Source of the DNA: Sulfurovum sp.
GTDB lineage: Bacteria > Campylobacterota > Campylobacteria > Campylobacterales > Sulfurovaceae
Reading direction: 5' to 3'
Length of the DNA stretch: 53,395 bases
Assembly (NCBI GenBank): GCA_012329065.1
Contig: JAAXPZ010000060.1
Span: forward strand, 1 to 53,395
Positions 9,433 to 17,814 of the stretch are shown in pieces. Numbering within the stretch: position 1 is the stretch's first letter; every line of letters starts with the position of its first letter. A program made the position numbers and the translations under genes. A model generated the notes under the pieces. That model was not told the DNA's origin, did no database searches, and saw only the letters and a list, made by a program, of their open reading frames with translations.

Positions 9433-10131
9433 ATGAGCTTGAATACCACTATAGACGACACTCTGCTAGAAGATGCTCTGCTACTAATAGAACAGAACTT
9501 CTACTTTCTTCATGCTGGTGAGTTTTTTGATGCAGTATCTAGGGAGACCGACCTAAGTCAACACTATAGCCCTCATATATACAAAGAATTTGAAAATACA
9601 ACTGCTTATATATTTAATCCATCTATCATACAAGAGATTATGAAAGACGCACATCAGACACCTGCCAATCAGCCTACTCTATTTGAATATTTTGTAGAGT
9701 TCAATGCTATTAGAGGAATATGTATGGCAATGATAGAGGCTATTAGACTAGAGAGTCCTTTTCGCAACTACATGAAACAAAAGCTTGGCGGGAGGTTTGA
9801 AGACTTTATAGATATCGTATCCTTCGTACGCAATGTGCTGTCGCATAATATACATGCAGAGATACGCTTGGATGAAAAGGACTTCAAAGGCACTAGAGAA
9901 CGAATAATCCGTATGAGAAGGGATCCAAATATCCATTTTACTTTTGATTATGCAAATGATTTACCAGAGATAGCTACTTCTGTAGAAGGGTATGGATTTA
10001 CCTGCTCTGTAGATTTTGCATCACTCAATGTTTACATGCCTTTTTTGGACACAATTCCACAATGGGAGCTGATGAAGCTAGGAGAACTATGTTTCAATTT
10101 TACAATAGGCTATAAGCTATCTTCGCAATAA
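9433..10131 (+). CDS. HEPN-like helical protein of unknown function
   Basis: A 232-residue protein predicted to be mainly helical. The start ATG at 9433 is chosen because AAGGAG precedes it at suitable spacing and it begins one base after the selB stop; an ATG at 9409 inside selB is also open. Residues 133-138 read R-N-V-L-S-H, fitting the R-x4-H motif of HEPN nucleotide-binding or RNase domains, within a helix-rich stretch (DFIDIVSFVRNVLSH). I do not recognise the family. Co-transcription with selAB suggests a link to Sec decoding or simply read-through. The HEPN assignment rests on one short motif. Confidence 0.55.
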   Translation: MSLNTTIDDTLLEDALLLIEQNFYFLHAGEFFDAVSRETDLSQHYSPHIYKEFENTTAYIFNPSIIQEIMKDAHQTPANQPTLFEYFVEFNAIRGICMAMIEAIRLESPFRNYMKQKLGGRFEDFIDIVSFVRNVLSHNIHAEIRLDEKDFKGTRERIIRMRRDPNIHFTFDYANDLPEIATSVEGYGFTCSVDFASLNVYMPFLDTIPQWELMKLGELCFNFTIGYKLSSQ

Positions 10132-10197
10132 ACACTGTTTCTAACGATTATTAAGTTGCCTTTTATCTTAAATGGACTATATTTACTTTTTAAAATC

Positions 10198-10272
10198 ACT
10201 CTCGGGGTGTCATATTTGGCTGAGAAGTTAACCCGTTGAACTTGAACTAGACAACACTAGCGTAAGGAAGAG
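10198..10272 (+). ncRNA. TPP riboswitch (THI element)
   Basis: The conserved thi-box landmarks appear in order: CTCGGGGTGT (about 10200), the CTGAGA core (10219-10224), ACCCGTTGAACTTGA, and the 3' arm ending near AGCGTAAGGAAG. This matches the TPP-binding aptamer. It lies about 70 bases upstream of thiM, on the same strand. The linker between aptamer and thiM has no strong GC-rich terminator, so control of translation initiation is more likely than attenuation, but this is inference. Confidence 0.92.
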
Positions 10273-10342
10273 ATTTATTGCTTATTTTACATAATCCCAT
10301 AATTCTCTTTTTTATTCTTATTAATTTTTTAAGGCAATAATA

Positions 10343-11137
10343 ATGAGTACAATAAATCCACAAGAACTATTAAAATCTATGAGAGATTCCAATCCGCTAG
10401 TGCAGTGTATCACAAACTATGTAGCTATGAATATCGCTGCCAATACTATGCTGGCAGCTGGTGCATCTCCTGCTATGGTGCACACTCCAGAGGAGTCTGG
10501 TGAGTTTGCTGCTATTGCTGGTGCATTGACGGTAAACATAGGCACACTATCGCCTATATGGGTAGATGGCATGAAAAATGCCATAAATGCCACCAAAAGT
10601 GCTGGCAAGCCTTGGGTTCTAGATCCTGTAGCACATTTCGCTACGCCTTATCGATCTTCTGTGGCAAAGGAATTGATGTCTATGAACCCAACCGTGCTGC
10701 GTGGTAATGCCTCGGAGATTATGGCATTGGCAGGTGAGCAATCATCGGGTCAGGGAGTAGATACTGGAGACAGTGTCAGTTCAGCAGAAAATGCTGCTAC
10801 AATACTGTCAAATAGGCATGATGGAGTGGTCGTAATCACAGGTGAAGTAGATTTTGTCACAGATGGCTCGCGGATAGCTCGTGTGAGTGGTGGTTCAGCA
10901 TTCATGTCTCAGATTACAGCAATGGGATGCTCTCTGACTTGTCTTATGGGTGCATTTTTGGCTACAGAAGATGACGCCTTTGCTGCTAGCATAGGGGCTT
11001 TGGCACTGTTTGCTGAAGCAGGATCCTTGGCAAACGAGACAGCTACAGGTCCTGGATCATTTTCATGGCAATTTTTAGATCAGTTAGCAGCGATTCAACC
11101 CAAAGATATAGATATATCACGAGTTACTATCGGATAA
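10343..11137 (+). CDS. thiM: Hydroxyethylthiazole kinase (ThiM)
   Basis: This 264-residue salvage kinase phosphorylates 4-methyl-5-(2-hydroxyethyl)thiazole. Family marks are [26 protein letters not shown] near the N-terminus, the GNASEIMAL segment, and the catalytic ATP/anion-hole MGCSLTC motif near residue 195. It is the first gene after the TPP riboswitch and leads a thi operon ending with thiX. Confidence 0.96.
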   Translation: MSTINPQELLKSMRDSNPLVQCITNYVAMNIAANTMLAAGASPAMVHTPEESGEFAAIAGALTVNIGTLSPIWVDGMKNAINATKSAGKPWVLDPVAHFATPYRSSVAKELMSMNPTVLRGNASEIMALAGEQSSGQGVDTGDSVSSAENAATILSNRHDGVVVITGEVDFVTDGSRIARVSGGSAFMSQITAMGCSLTCLMGAFLATEDDAFAASIGALALFAEAGSLANETATGPGSFSWQFLDQLAAIQPKDIDISRVTIG

Positions 11138-11158
11138 AAAGATAAGAGAGGTACATTT

Positions 11159-11968
11159 ATGATTTCTACAGCCCTTAGCATAGCTGGCTCAGACCCATCG
11201 GGTGGTGCTGGCATACAAGCTGACCTAAAAACATTTTCTGCAAATGGTGTGTATGGGATGTCTGCTATCACTGCATTGACTGCCCAGAATACAAAAGGTG
11301 TCAATAGTATACATTTGGTTCCGCCATCTTTTGTATTTGAACAAATTAAAGCTATATTTGATGATATCCGAGTAGATGCTATAAAAATAGGCATGATAGC
11401 CAATGCAAGCATAGCAAATGCAGTAGCAGATGCCTTGCAAGATCATAGAAATATCCCCATAGTGCTAGACCCAGTTATGATAGCAAAAGGTGGACATTCA
11501 TTGTTAGAAGATGATGCAGTTATTGCCTTGAAAGAACGCTTATTGCCATTAGCAGATGTATTGACTCCCAATTTGGCAGAAGCCGCTAGTTTACTAGGAG
11601 AAAAAATCGCAAGCACGAGAGCAGAGATAGAAAAGCAAGGCAAGACATTGTTGGCATTTGGCTCCAAATCTATACTTATGAAAGGGGGGCACTTAGATAG
11701 TGAAGATAGCCCTGATCTGCTAATAACAAAAAGCGACTCTATATGGCTTGAAGCCAGTCGCATAGATACTAAAAATACACATGGCACAGGATGCACTCTC
11801 TCTTCTGCCATCACAGCAGAGATTGCCAAAGGAAGCACATATGAAGTTGCAGTCAAAAATGCCAAACTATATGTGCTAGATGTCATATCAGGAGCAGATA
11901 GCTTACATATAGGCTCAGGACATGGACCAACTCACCACTTTCATTCATTGTGGTCAAATCAATTTTAA
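11159..11968 (+). CDS. thiD: Hydroxymethylpyrimidine/phosphomethylpyrimidine kinase (ThiD)
   Basis: A 269-residue ribokinase-fold enzyme that phosphorylates HMP and HMP-phosphate. Signatures are [20 protein letters not shown] at the N-terminus, [15 protein letters not shown] near residue 101, LTPNLAEA, and the catalytic [12 protein letters not shown] near residue 205. ThiM supplies the thiazole half and ThiD the pyrimidine half. No thiE was found downstream, so coupling must be encoded elsewhere. It lies 21 bases after thiM in the same operon. Confidence 0.97.
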   Translation: MISTALSIAGSDPSGGAGIQADLKTFSANGVYGMSAITALTAQNTKGVNSIHLVPPSFVFEQIKAIFDDIRVDAIKIGMIANASIANAVADALQDHRNIPIVLDPVMIAKGGHSLLEDDAVIALKERLLPLADVLTPNLAEAASLLGEKIASTRAEIEKQGKTLLAFGSKSILMKGGHLDSEDSPDLLITKSDSIWLEASRIDTKNTHGTGCTLSSAITAEIAKGSTYEVAVKNAKLYVLDVISGADSLHIGSGHGPTHHFHSLWSNQF

Positions 11969-11982
11969 AATAAGGATTTTAC

Positions 11983-12918
11983 ATGCGAATTACAACACTT
12001 TTGATGACTCTAATGCTTGCAGTATCGGTAAATGCTGGAGATAAATTTACTGTTATACTGGACTGGTTTATCAATCCAGATCACGGGCCCATTATAATAG
12101 CCCAAGAAAATGGATATTTCTCAGAAGCAGGATTGGATGTGAACATTATAGCTCCTGCAGATCCGTCAGATCCACCAAAGATGGTGGCAGCTGGCAAGGC
12201 AGATCTAGCAGTGTCATATCAGCCACAGCTACATATGCAGACAGCAGAAGGTATGCCTTTGACTCGTGTAGGAACCTTAATAGGTACTCCTCTAAACTGT
12301 CTTTTAGTTCTAAAAGATGGGCCTATCAAAAAAATATCTGACCTCAAAGGCAAAAAAGTAGGTTTTTCTGTAGCTGGTGTAGATGAGGCTGTGCTAAAAC
12401 AGATGCTAAAACACAATGGTATAAAGATGAGCGACATCACTCTAGTCAATGTCAATTGGTCACTATCTCCATCTCTAATGAGTAAACAAGTTGATGCAGT
12501 CATAGGAGCATTTCGTAACTTTGAACTCAATCAAATGGAAATCGAAGGTGTTCCTGGGAAGTGTTTTTATCCAGAACAAGAGGGGCTACCAGCATATGAT
12601 GAGCTAATATATGTTGCTAATCCTGAGAAGATGAATAAAGACAAAGTCAAACGATTCCTAATGGCAACTGAAAAAGCAGTGCAGTTCATCGTCAACGAAC
12701 CCGAGAAAAGCTGGAAAATATTTTCCGAGACTTCAAAAGAGCTACAAGATAAACTAAATGCCAAAGCATGGGTAGACACACTGCCTCGTTTTTCTATGAG
12801 ACCATCAGCTCTAGACCATGGACGATATGTTCGTTTTGAGAAATTTTTGCATACTGCTGGACTCATAAAAAAGATAAGACCAGTATCAGATATCGCTGTG
12901 GACTTGGGTGCACAATAG
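11983..12918 (+). CDS. thiY: Periplasmic pyrimidine-precursor-binding protein (ThiY-type)
   Basis: A 311-residue solute-binding protein of the NMT1/THI5-like family. It has a cleavable signal peptide of about 18 residues ending VNAGD and no lipobox. The mature protein begins with DWFINPDHGPIIIAQE, typical of ThiY proteins that bind formylaminopyrimidine or HMP. The context (ThiM, ThiD, TenA, ATPase and permease) supports uptake of thiamine pyrimidine breakdown products. Its TAG stop shares a base with the GTG start of tenA. The exact ligand cannot be told from sequence. Confidence 0.9.
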   Translation: MRITTLLMTLMLAVSVNAGDKFTVILDWFINPDHGPIIIAQENGYFSEAGLDVNIIAPADPSDPPKMVAAGKADLAVSYQPQLHMQTAEGMPLTRVGTLIGTPLNCLLVLKDGPIKKISDLKGKKVGFSVAGVDEAVLKQMLKHNGIKMSDITLVNVNWSLSPSLMSKQVDAVIGAFRNFELNQMEIEGVPGKCFYPEQEGLPAYDELIYVANPEKMNKDKVKRFLMATEKAVQFIVNEPEKSWKIFSETSKELQDKLNAKAWVDTLPRFSMRPSALDHGRYVRFEKFLHTAGLIKKIRPVSDIAVDLGAQ

Positions 12919-13607
12919 TGTCGAGCTACGGCAAAGCATTTACACTATGGCGTGAATCTGCAAAACGAAAAGAAGGAGATGCTTGGTCTGCCTATACACA
13001 TCACAGTTTTGTAGAAAGCTTGCGTGATGGCAGTCTACCTCGTGAGGCTTATGTACACTATCTGATACAGGATTATGTTTTTTTAGTGCATTTTTCTCGT
13101 GCTTGGGCTCTGGCCGTAGTCAAGTCTGAGACACTTTCTGAGATGAAATTAGCAAGCACTACAGTAAATTCACTGGTAAATCTGGAAATGCAACACCATG
13201 TTGATATCTGTGCCAAATACGGAATAAGTGAGCAGGAGCTATTCTCTGCTACAGAAGAGCCAGAAAACTTATCTTATACTCGCTATGTGCTAGATGCGGG
13301 ACTGTCTGGTGACCTAGTAGACTTGCTGGCAGCTTTAGCCCCATGTATTTTTGGTTATGGTGAGATTGGTAAACGATTGGCAGATAATTTATCTCCTGAC
13401 AATCCTTATGCAGAGTGGATCAAAACTTATGCGAGTGATGAGTACCAACAAGTATGCAATGAAGCTGGTCAGTTGATTGATGAAGCACTAGAGCGTCGCA
13501 TAGGTTCTGATTTTCAAGCCTCACCACGATGGGAGCGTTTGACAGATAGGTTTGTCATGGCTGCCAAGCTGGAGGCAGGCTTTTGGAGCATGTCCTTGAG
13601 GACATGA
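12918..13607 (+). CDS. tenA: Aminopyrimidine aminohydrolase (TenA)
   Basis: A 229-residue TenA/THI-4 helical-bundle protein. TenA hydrolyses aminopyrimidine derived from degraded thiamine to HMP. Conserved elements include YVHYLIQDYVFL in the N-terminal third, a Cys in APCIFGYGEIG (near residue 137) corresponding to the family's active-site Cys, and a C-terminal glutamate segment KLEAGFW. The start is GTG overlapping the thiY stop. It sits between the binding protein and the ATPase, as expected for a FAMP/HMP salvage operon. Confidence 0.93.
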   Translation: MSSYGKAFTLWRESAKRKEGDAWSAYTHHSFVESLRDGSLPREAYVHYLIQDYVFLVHFSRAWALAVVKSETLSEMKLASTTVNSLVNLEMQHHVDICAKYGISEQELFSATEEPENLSYTRYVLDAGLSGDLVDLLAALAPCIFGYGEIGKRLADNLSPDNPYAEWIKTYASDEYQQVCNEAGQLIDEALERRIGSDFQASPRWERLTDRFVMAAKLEAGFWSMSLRT

Positions 13608-13617
13608 AAACTCATCA

Positions 13618-14346
13618 ATGAGTACTTCTGTGGGAATTCACATAAAAGGCTCCGCCTCTATAGCAGGTAAACAACTTTTTGAGCCACTTAATATGCACAT
13701 TAAAGCTGGACAATGGTCTTGTCTGCTAGGACCGTCTGGAGTAGGCAAGAGCACTCTACTCTATCTGCTCTCTGATTTGGCTAGTCATGTGAATTTTGAT
13801 GGCACTATTGTCGCAGATGACGGCCTGCCACTGGCAGGCCGCATATCCTACATGGCACAAACTGATCTGCTCATGCCATGGCTGAGTATACTGGATAATA
13901 CCTTGATAGGACAACGCCTACGCGGAGATAAGCCAGATATAGACAAAGCGGAAAAATTACTGGCTGGACTAGGGTTAAGCGAACATAGCAAACACCATCC
14001 TTCACAGCTATCGGGTGGACAGAGACAGCGTGTTGCTCTGGCTCGTACCCTGATGGAAGAGAAGGAAATAGTGTTGCTAGATGAGCCTTTTTCTGCATTG
14101 GATGCACGCACAAGAGCTGATATGCAAGAGTTATCAGCACAGTGGTTAGAGGGTAAAACTGTACTTCATGTCACTCATGACCCAGCTGAAGCCGCTCGAC
14201 TAGGTGAGCAGATATTTCTACTAAGTGAGAGTGGCTTGAGGCAAATGGAAGTACCAACAGGTGCTATCGTGCGTCCAGTAGATGATCCTGATACTTTGGC
14301 TTGTCAAGGGCAACTATTGAAGATATTAAGAGAGGTAGACTCATGA
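13618..14346 (+). CDS. thiZ: ABC transporter ATPase for the thiamine precursor (ThiZ)
   Basis: A 242-residue ABC ATPase. It has Walker A GPSGVGKST near residue 39, Q-loop MAQTDLLMPW, signature LSGGQRQRVALART, Walker B VLLDEPFSALD, and the H-loop VTHDPAEA. It resembles the SsuB/TauB/ThiZ group that pairs with NMT1-type binding proteins. Its TGA overlaps the ATG of the permease gene (ATGA). Confidence 0.9.
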   Translation: MSTSVGIHIKGSASIAGKQLFEPLNMHIKAGQWSCLLGPSGVGKSTLLYLLSDLASHVNFDGTIVADDGLPLAGRISYMAQTDLLMPWLSILDNTLIGQRLRGDKPDIDKAEKLLAGLGLSEHSKHHPSQLSGGQRQRVALARTLMEEKEIVLLDEPFSALDARTRADMQELSAQWLEGKTVLHVTHDPAEAARLGEQIFLLSESGLRQMEVPTGAIVRPVDDPDTLACQGQLLKILREVDS

Positions 14347-15083
14347 AGTATTTTTTTCGCATATTGATATCTGCTCTACTGATAATCCTAGCCTGGCAGG
14401 CACTGGTGACTTTTGCTGATCTTCCACACTTCATCTTACCTAGCCCATTCAAGGTAGTAGATACACTATGGGAACTTAGAGAACTCATCGCTTCTCATGC
14501 CTTGGTAACCGCTATAGAGATTTTACTAGGGTTGCTTATCGGTACAGTGCTAGGTGGGTTGACTGCTATTTGGCTGGCACGATCCAAGATTGCTAGATAC
14601 TTGGTTAAACCTGTTTTAGTGTTGACCCAAGCACTTCCTGTGTTTGCACTAGCACCACTGTTTACGCTGTGGCTTGGCTATGGAATGGAATCTAAAATCT
14701 TAGTGGCAGTTTTGATAATTTATTTTCCTGTGGCTTCAGCTTTTTTTGATGGCTTGATGCAAACTCCAAAAGGTTGGCTTGATTTAGGCAAAGTAATGGG
14801 TGCAGCCCCAAGGCAACTCCAATGGCGTATACAAATCCCAGCAGCCTTGCCAAGCTTTGCATCTGGCTTGAGATTGGCTGCGGTATATGCTCCTATAGGG
14901 GCGATTATAGGAGAGTGGGTAGGAGCATCTGAAGGACTAGGATATTTGATGCTCCTAGCCAACGGGCGTGCCAAAATAGACTTGATGTTTGCAGCTTTGC
15001 TTGTATTGGCAGTAATGACTCTACTGCTACATTACGCAGTAGGTAAATTCTGTGATGTTTTAGTTAAAAAATACAAACAATGA
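14343..15083 (+). CDS. thiX: ABC transporter permease for the thiamine precursor (ThiX)
   Basis: A 246-residue inner-membrane permease with about six hydrophobic segments and the EAA-type cytoplasmic loop (KVMGAAPRQLQWRIQIPAALPSFASGL, of which the central G-A-P-x9-P pattern is diagnostic). ATG 14343 is preferred over an in-frame ATG at 14301 because it overlaps the thiZ stop by four bases and begins directly before the first membrane helix. It is the last gene of the thi operon. Confidence 0.9.
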   Translation: MKYFFRILISALLIILAWQALVTFADLPHFILPSPFKVVDTLWELRELIASHALVTAIEILLGLLIGTVLGGLTAIWLARSKIARYLVKPVLVLTQALPVFALAPLFTLWLGYGMESKILVAVLIIYFPVASAFFDGLMQTPKGWLDLGKVMGAAPRQLQWRIQIPAALPSFASGLRLAAVYAPIGAIIGEWVGASEGLGYLMLLANGRAKIDLMFAALLVLAVMTLLLHYAVGKFCDVLVKKYKQ

Positions 15084-15090
15084 TTTAGAG

Positions 15091-15273
15091 CTATTTTATG
15101 ATTTCAGCTAGCCACTTCTTAGCTTTTTTCACTGTATCAAATTTCTGTGATTTAGCCACCTGCATCTCACTCTCATAAAACCTTACTCTAATACCGTCTT
15201 GCACTTCGTCTATCTTGATGCGGGTAACTCTATCCATATTTAGATAAACTCTCTCATTTAGCTCTATAAACAT
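15091..15273 (-). CDS. Conserved small hypothetical protein (60 aa)
   Basis: A 60-residue acidic/basic protein with alternating beta-type residues (YLNMDRVTRIKID, GIRVRFYESE) and a C-terminal helix KKAKKWLAEII. It has no signal or membrane segment. It resembles small DUF proteins with an N-terminal two-strand sheet, but I cannot name a family. It converges on thiX with seven bases between the stops and stands alone before the IS remnant. Confidence 0.55.
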   Translation of the reverse strand: MFIELNERVYLNMDRVTRIKIDEVQDGIRVRFYESEMQVAKSQKFDTVKKAKKWLAEIIK

Positions 15274-15320
15274 TTTAAACCCTTTAAATTAGTTTTGTAC
15301 CGTAATACTATCATTATATT

Positions 15321-15751
15321 AGGCGGATTCGCATTTCTAACGAACACCCTGAACCACAATTCTAGCATCAATTCCTGAAAGTGCTTCAAATACCTCATAG
15401 GGTGTTTCCACTCCAAACACTTTCGTGGTCTCCTAGGCGTTCTCTATTGTTTGCTACTTCTGGATGCTCATCTATATCCATTCTATCAGGTATACCGATA
15501 TGTTTCCCTAGTCCATGATTGCGTTTACTATAGGTTTTGCCTGTATGTCTGACCTTACCTTTATTTCGTAGTATTTCTTTGGAAACGCTACCTTGTGGGC
15601 GTCCTAATGCTTTTGCAATAGCATTGATTGATGTGTCTTTTTTTACCCCTTAACTTTAGTAGTTGATTGTTTTTGGGTATCTTAGTCTTGTTGACTTAAA
15701 TACAGCAATCAATTTTTAGTCAAGGTATTCGCTTGGTATGCGAATCCGCCT
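15321..15751 (-). mobile_element. Remnant IS30-family insertion sequence with intact terminal repeats
   Basis: A 14-bp perfect inverted repeat (AGGCGGATTCGCAT at 15321-15334, complement at 15738-15751) bounds a 431-bp element. ATT abuts both ends and may be a 3-bp target duplication. Inside, the minus strand has pieces of an IS30-type transposase. An autonomous IS30 is about 1 kb, so most of the DDE core is deleted. It fills most of the 741-bp stretch without a functional gene between 15274 and 16014. Confidence 0.75.
15337..15650 (-). pseudogene. Decayed IS30-family transposase
   Basis: The minus-strand frame reads an IS30-like helix-turn-helix (SINAIAKALGRPQGSVSKEI, then LRNKG). It continues to MDIDEHPEVANNRERLGDHE, which aligns with the IDERP...RxGDWEGD region that opens the IS30 catalytic domain, then stops after GNTL. 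A second frame resumes with TPYEVFEALSG and ends VVQGVR at 15337, the usual IS30 C-terminus. The catalytic middle is missing and the join is out of frame, so it cannot be active. Confidence 0.75.
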
Positions 15752-15838
15752 ATTTTAAGCTTAAAGTATTCCGAATAAAGGGACGCTACCCTTTAACTTT
15801 ATTCCTCAGTAAAAACAAAGCCTTATACTTTAAAAGCT

Positions 15839-15938
15839 ACCTAACAAAACACTCCAGCGAACAGTCAAACGCGTCACTTTTTTCGCTTACGCAAAAAAAC
15901 TGCCACATTTGACTGTTCGCTGAGTTCAATCGTTAGCT
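15839..15938 (+). repeat. Integron attC-like recombination site
   Basis: R'' box ACCTAAC (15839-15845) matches RYYYAAC exactly, and R' box GTTAGCT (15932-15938) matches GTTRRRY with one mismatch. Between them ACTC-c-AGCGAACAGTCAAA (15851-15869) pairs with 15908-15925 over 18 base pairs. One unpaired C at 15855 corresponds to the extrahelical base that marks L'' in attC sites. The 100-bp length and the imperfect inner stem fit attC. Its orientation (R'' to R' on the plus strand) is that expected just upstream of the next cassette, which is brnTA. No integrase gene is in the window. Confidence 0.6.
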
Positions 15939-15958
15939 CCCATAAAAACTTTCAAGAC

Positions 15959-15989
15959 TTGACAAAATAGTATAATTAAAGTATACTTT
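15959..15989 (+). promoter_or_regulatory. brnTA promoter with palindromic operator
   Basis: TTGACA (15959-15964) and TATACT (15982-15987) are separated by exactly 17 bases, a near-consensus sigma-70 promoter. The -10 box is embedded in the perfect palindrome AAAGTATACTTT (15978-15989), a plausible BrnA autorepression site. Most other promoters in the window show only a clear -10 box. Confidence 0.7.
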
Positions 15990-16014
15990 TTATACTTAGC
16001 ATAAAAGGATTTGT

Positions 16015-16287
16015 GTGAAATTTGAGTATGACGAAAAGAAAAGTCGAACCAACAAAGAGAAACACAACATAGATTTTGTAGAAGCCCAAAAACTTTGGCA
16101 AGATGAAGATGCCATTGTTGTTCCTGCTAATATTGTTGATAATGAAGTTCGGTATGCTCTCATCTCAAAGATACTTACTAAATGCTTTGTCGTAATATTT
16201 ACCATAAAAGAAGACACAAACAGAATTATTAGTGTCCGAAGATGTAGAAAAAATGAGGAGAAAAATTATGAAAACAATAACAGCTAA
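16015..16287 (+). CDS. brnT: BrnT-family toxin (RNase)
   Basis: This 90-residue protein fits the BrnT family (RelE-like RNase toxins). It opens with KFEYDEKKSRTNKEKHNIDF, matching the FEWDxxKxxxNxxKHG pattern. It closes with a strand-rich segment containing the family's basic RIISVRRCRK motif. The start is GTG at 16015 with AAAGGA upstream. It overlaps brnA by 20 bases, the usual toxin-first order, and appears to be cassette-borne, lying between two attC-like structures. Confidence 0.88.
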   Translation: MKFEYDEKKSRTNKEKHNIDFVEAQKLWQDEDAIVVPANIVDNEVRYALISKILTKCFVVIFTIKEDTNRIISVRRCRKNEEKNYENNNS

Positions 16288-16528
16288 AGAGTTTGATGAA
16301 AAGTTTGATAATGGTGAAGATATAAGTGAATACCTTGATTACTCAAAAGCAACAAAACCTAATGCTCTAAAAACAGATACAAAGAAAGTAAATGTAGATT
16401 TTCCACAATGGGTAATAGAATCATTAGATAAAGAAGCAAAAAAGATAGGTGTTACAAGACAATCAATCATTAAGGTCTGGATAGCAGAAAGACTTAAGGA
16501 AGAGTCTGGACACTTACAGGTAAGTTAA
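16268..16528 (+). CDS. brnA: BrnA-family antitoxin
   Basis: An 86-residue antitoxin. The N-terminus MKTITAKEFDEKFDNGEDI matches the toxin-binding part of BrnA proteins. The C-terminal half (VNVDFPQWVIESLDKEAKKIGVTRQSIIKVWIAERL) is a ribbon-helix-helix DNA-binding domain. ATG 16268 is preferred because GAGGAG lies upstream at good spacing and it gives the usual family N-terminus; an upstream in-frame ATG at 16232 lies inside brnT. The TAA stop overlaps the R''-like box GTTAAC of the following hairpin, a compact arrangement typical of integron cassettes. Confidence 0.86.
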   Translation: MKTITAKEFDEKFDNGEDISEYLDYSKATKPNALKTDTKKVNVDFPQWVIESLDKEAKKIGVTRQSIIKVWIAERLKEESGHLQVS

Positions 16529-16577
16529 CAAAACAGAGTAGCCAATAAATTACCTAGCGGAAATTTATTGGCTATCT
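16524..16577 (+). repeat. Degenerate second attC-like fold, or terminator hairpin, after brnA
   Basis: GTTAAC (16524-16529) is followed by AAAAC, exactly as after the R'' box of the first site. Then AGA-g-TAGCCAATAAATT (16535-16551) pairs with 16562-16577, with a single unpaired G at 16538. Spacing and bulge position mirror the upstream attC-like site. A canonical R' GTT box is absent where expected (about 16584), so the site is incomplete. Alternatively it is just a long brnTA terminator, though no T-run follows. The rest of the gap to 16768 shows nothing recognisable. Confidence 0.45.
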
Positions 16578-16768
16578 TAAGTCTCAATATTAAAAATCAT
16601 CAAGTTGGTTTCGAATATTTCTATCTTCATGTTTAAATCCTTCTGTGTACAATTTTATCTAAATTGACACAGAATTATTTACACTCCCGATTTTACTACT
16701 ATGCTGCTATGCTATCACTTTTACATCTTGAACTAGGCGACCATAATGTGGTGGAACTGGACAGGTAA

Positions 16769-16787
16769 TTATGCTTAATTTGCATAA
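16769..16787. promoter_or_regulatory. Inverted repeat shared with the fdhF upstream region
   Basis: TTATGC-N7-GCATAA lies five bases beyond the tupC stop. Its core ATGCTTAATTTGCATAA matches 16 of 17 bases at 37088-37104 upstream of fdhF. It may be a binding site for a metal- or formate-related regulator; no gene on the plus strand follows it closely. Confidence 0.35.
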
Positions 16788-16791
16788 ATAG

Positions 16792-17814
16792 TCAATACCA
16801 AAATATACTCTTTGTATCTATACATACATCAACAGACTCTCCTGGGTATAGCCTGTATCTATGCATTTTTCGTAGTGGGATTGTCGTTCTTAGTAACACT
16901 TCTGCTATCAGCACCTCCACATGTATATGTTCTCCATTTTTATCAATTTGAAGTGTTTTGACGATGCCAGACAATGGTGATTTCTCTATGGATACTCTAT
17001 CATTTTTTTGATAAACTCTTATCTTGTCTGAACTCAACATTCCCACAGCATTTGAATCTTTTGCTTTGCATTTGAAAATCTTCAATCTTTGACCATCAGC
17101 AAATATCTTTTCACAATTTCCACTACTATCTGTCCTCCAAGGACCAAAGAGCAAATTTACCACTCCACTGTCTACAATCTCACCCTTAAATAGTGTAATT
17201 TTCCTATCACATGCGAGATTGAGCCAATTATGGTCATGGCTTGAAATCATAAGTGTTGTATTCCACTTTTCTTTTGCCAAGAAAGTAGCCTCTTTGATGA
17301 GCTGAGCTGAACCTACATCCACACCAGATGTAGGTTCATCCAATATGAGAACTTTTGGTTTGAGTATCAGCCTAGCAGCCAAAGCAACCCTTTGACTCTC
17401 GCCTCCTGAAAGCCTACTCCATGGTCTAGGAGCAAAATTTTTAAAAAGTCCCACCAGATTCAATGCCTCATAAACTCTCTCTTCTAGATTTACTATATCT
17501 CCTCTGACTTTCAGTCCATATGCAACATTTTCAAAAACAGATCTTTTGAGTAAATATGGATTTTGGGGAAGCATTACTATACCTCTTTTGGTCTCCATAC
17601 TTAGTTTTTTGCTCTCTATTCCATCATAAAAAACTTTGCCTTCTGTTGGAGTATCAACAAAAGAAAGAATATTAAATAGGGTTGATTTTCCACTTCCATT
17701 AGAACCAAAAAAACCTATAATCTTGCCATCATCAATAGATAGATCTTCTATGCGAAGTACACCCCTGCCGTTATATCGCTTCTCTATCTTTTCCAGTCTA
17801 AACAACTCACTCAT
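16792..17814 (-). CDS. tupC: Tungstate ABC transporter ATPase (TupC) with C-terminal TOBE-like domain
   Basis: A 340-residue ABC ATPase. It has Walker A GSNGSGKST, signature LSGGESQRVALAARL, Walker B VLILDEPTSG and an H-loop SSHD. After about residue 225 a 110-residue extension with repeated beta-strand character (SPLSGIVKTLQID, VEVLIAEVLL) resembles the oxyanion-sensing TOBE domains of ModC. ATG 17812-17814 is chosen because it overlaps the tupB stop (ATGA) and has GAGG upstream; an ATG nine bases earlier is also possible. It energises the TupAB tungstate importer. Confidence 0.88.
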   Translation of the reverse strand: MSELFRLEKIEKRYNGRGVLRIEDLSIDDGKIIGFFGSNGSGKSTLFNILSFVDTPTEGKVFYDGIESKKLSMETKRGIVMLPQNPYLLKRSVFENVAYGLKVRGDIVNLEERVYEALNLVGLFKNFAPRPWSRLSGGESQRVALAARLILKPKVLILDEPTSGVDVGSAQLIKEATFLAKEKWNTTLMISSHDHNWLNLACDRKITLFKGEIVDSGVVNLLFGPWRTDSSGNCEKIFADGQRLKIFKCKAKDSNAVGMLSSDKIRVYQKNDRVSIEKSPLSGIVKTLQIDKNGEHIHVEVLIAEVLLRTTIPLRKMHRYRLYPGESVDVCIDTKSIFWY

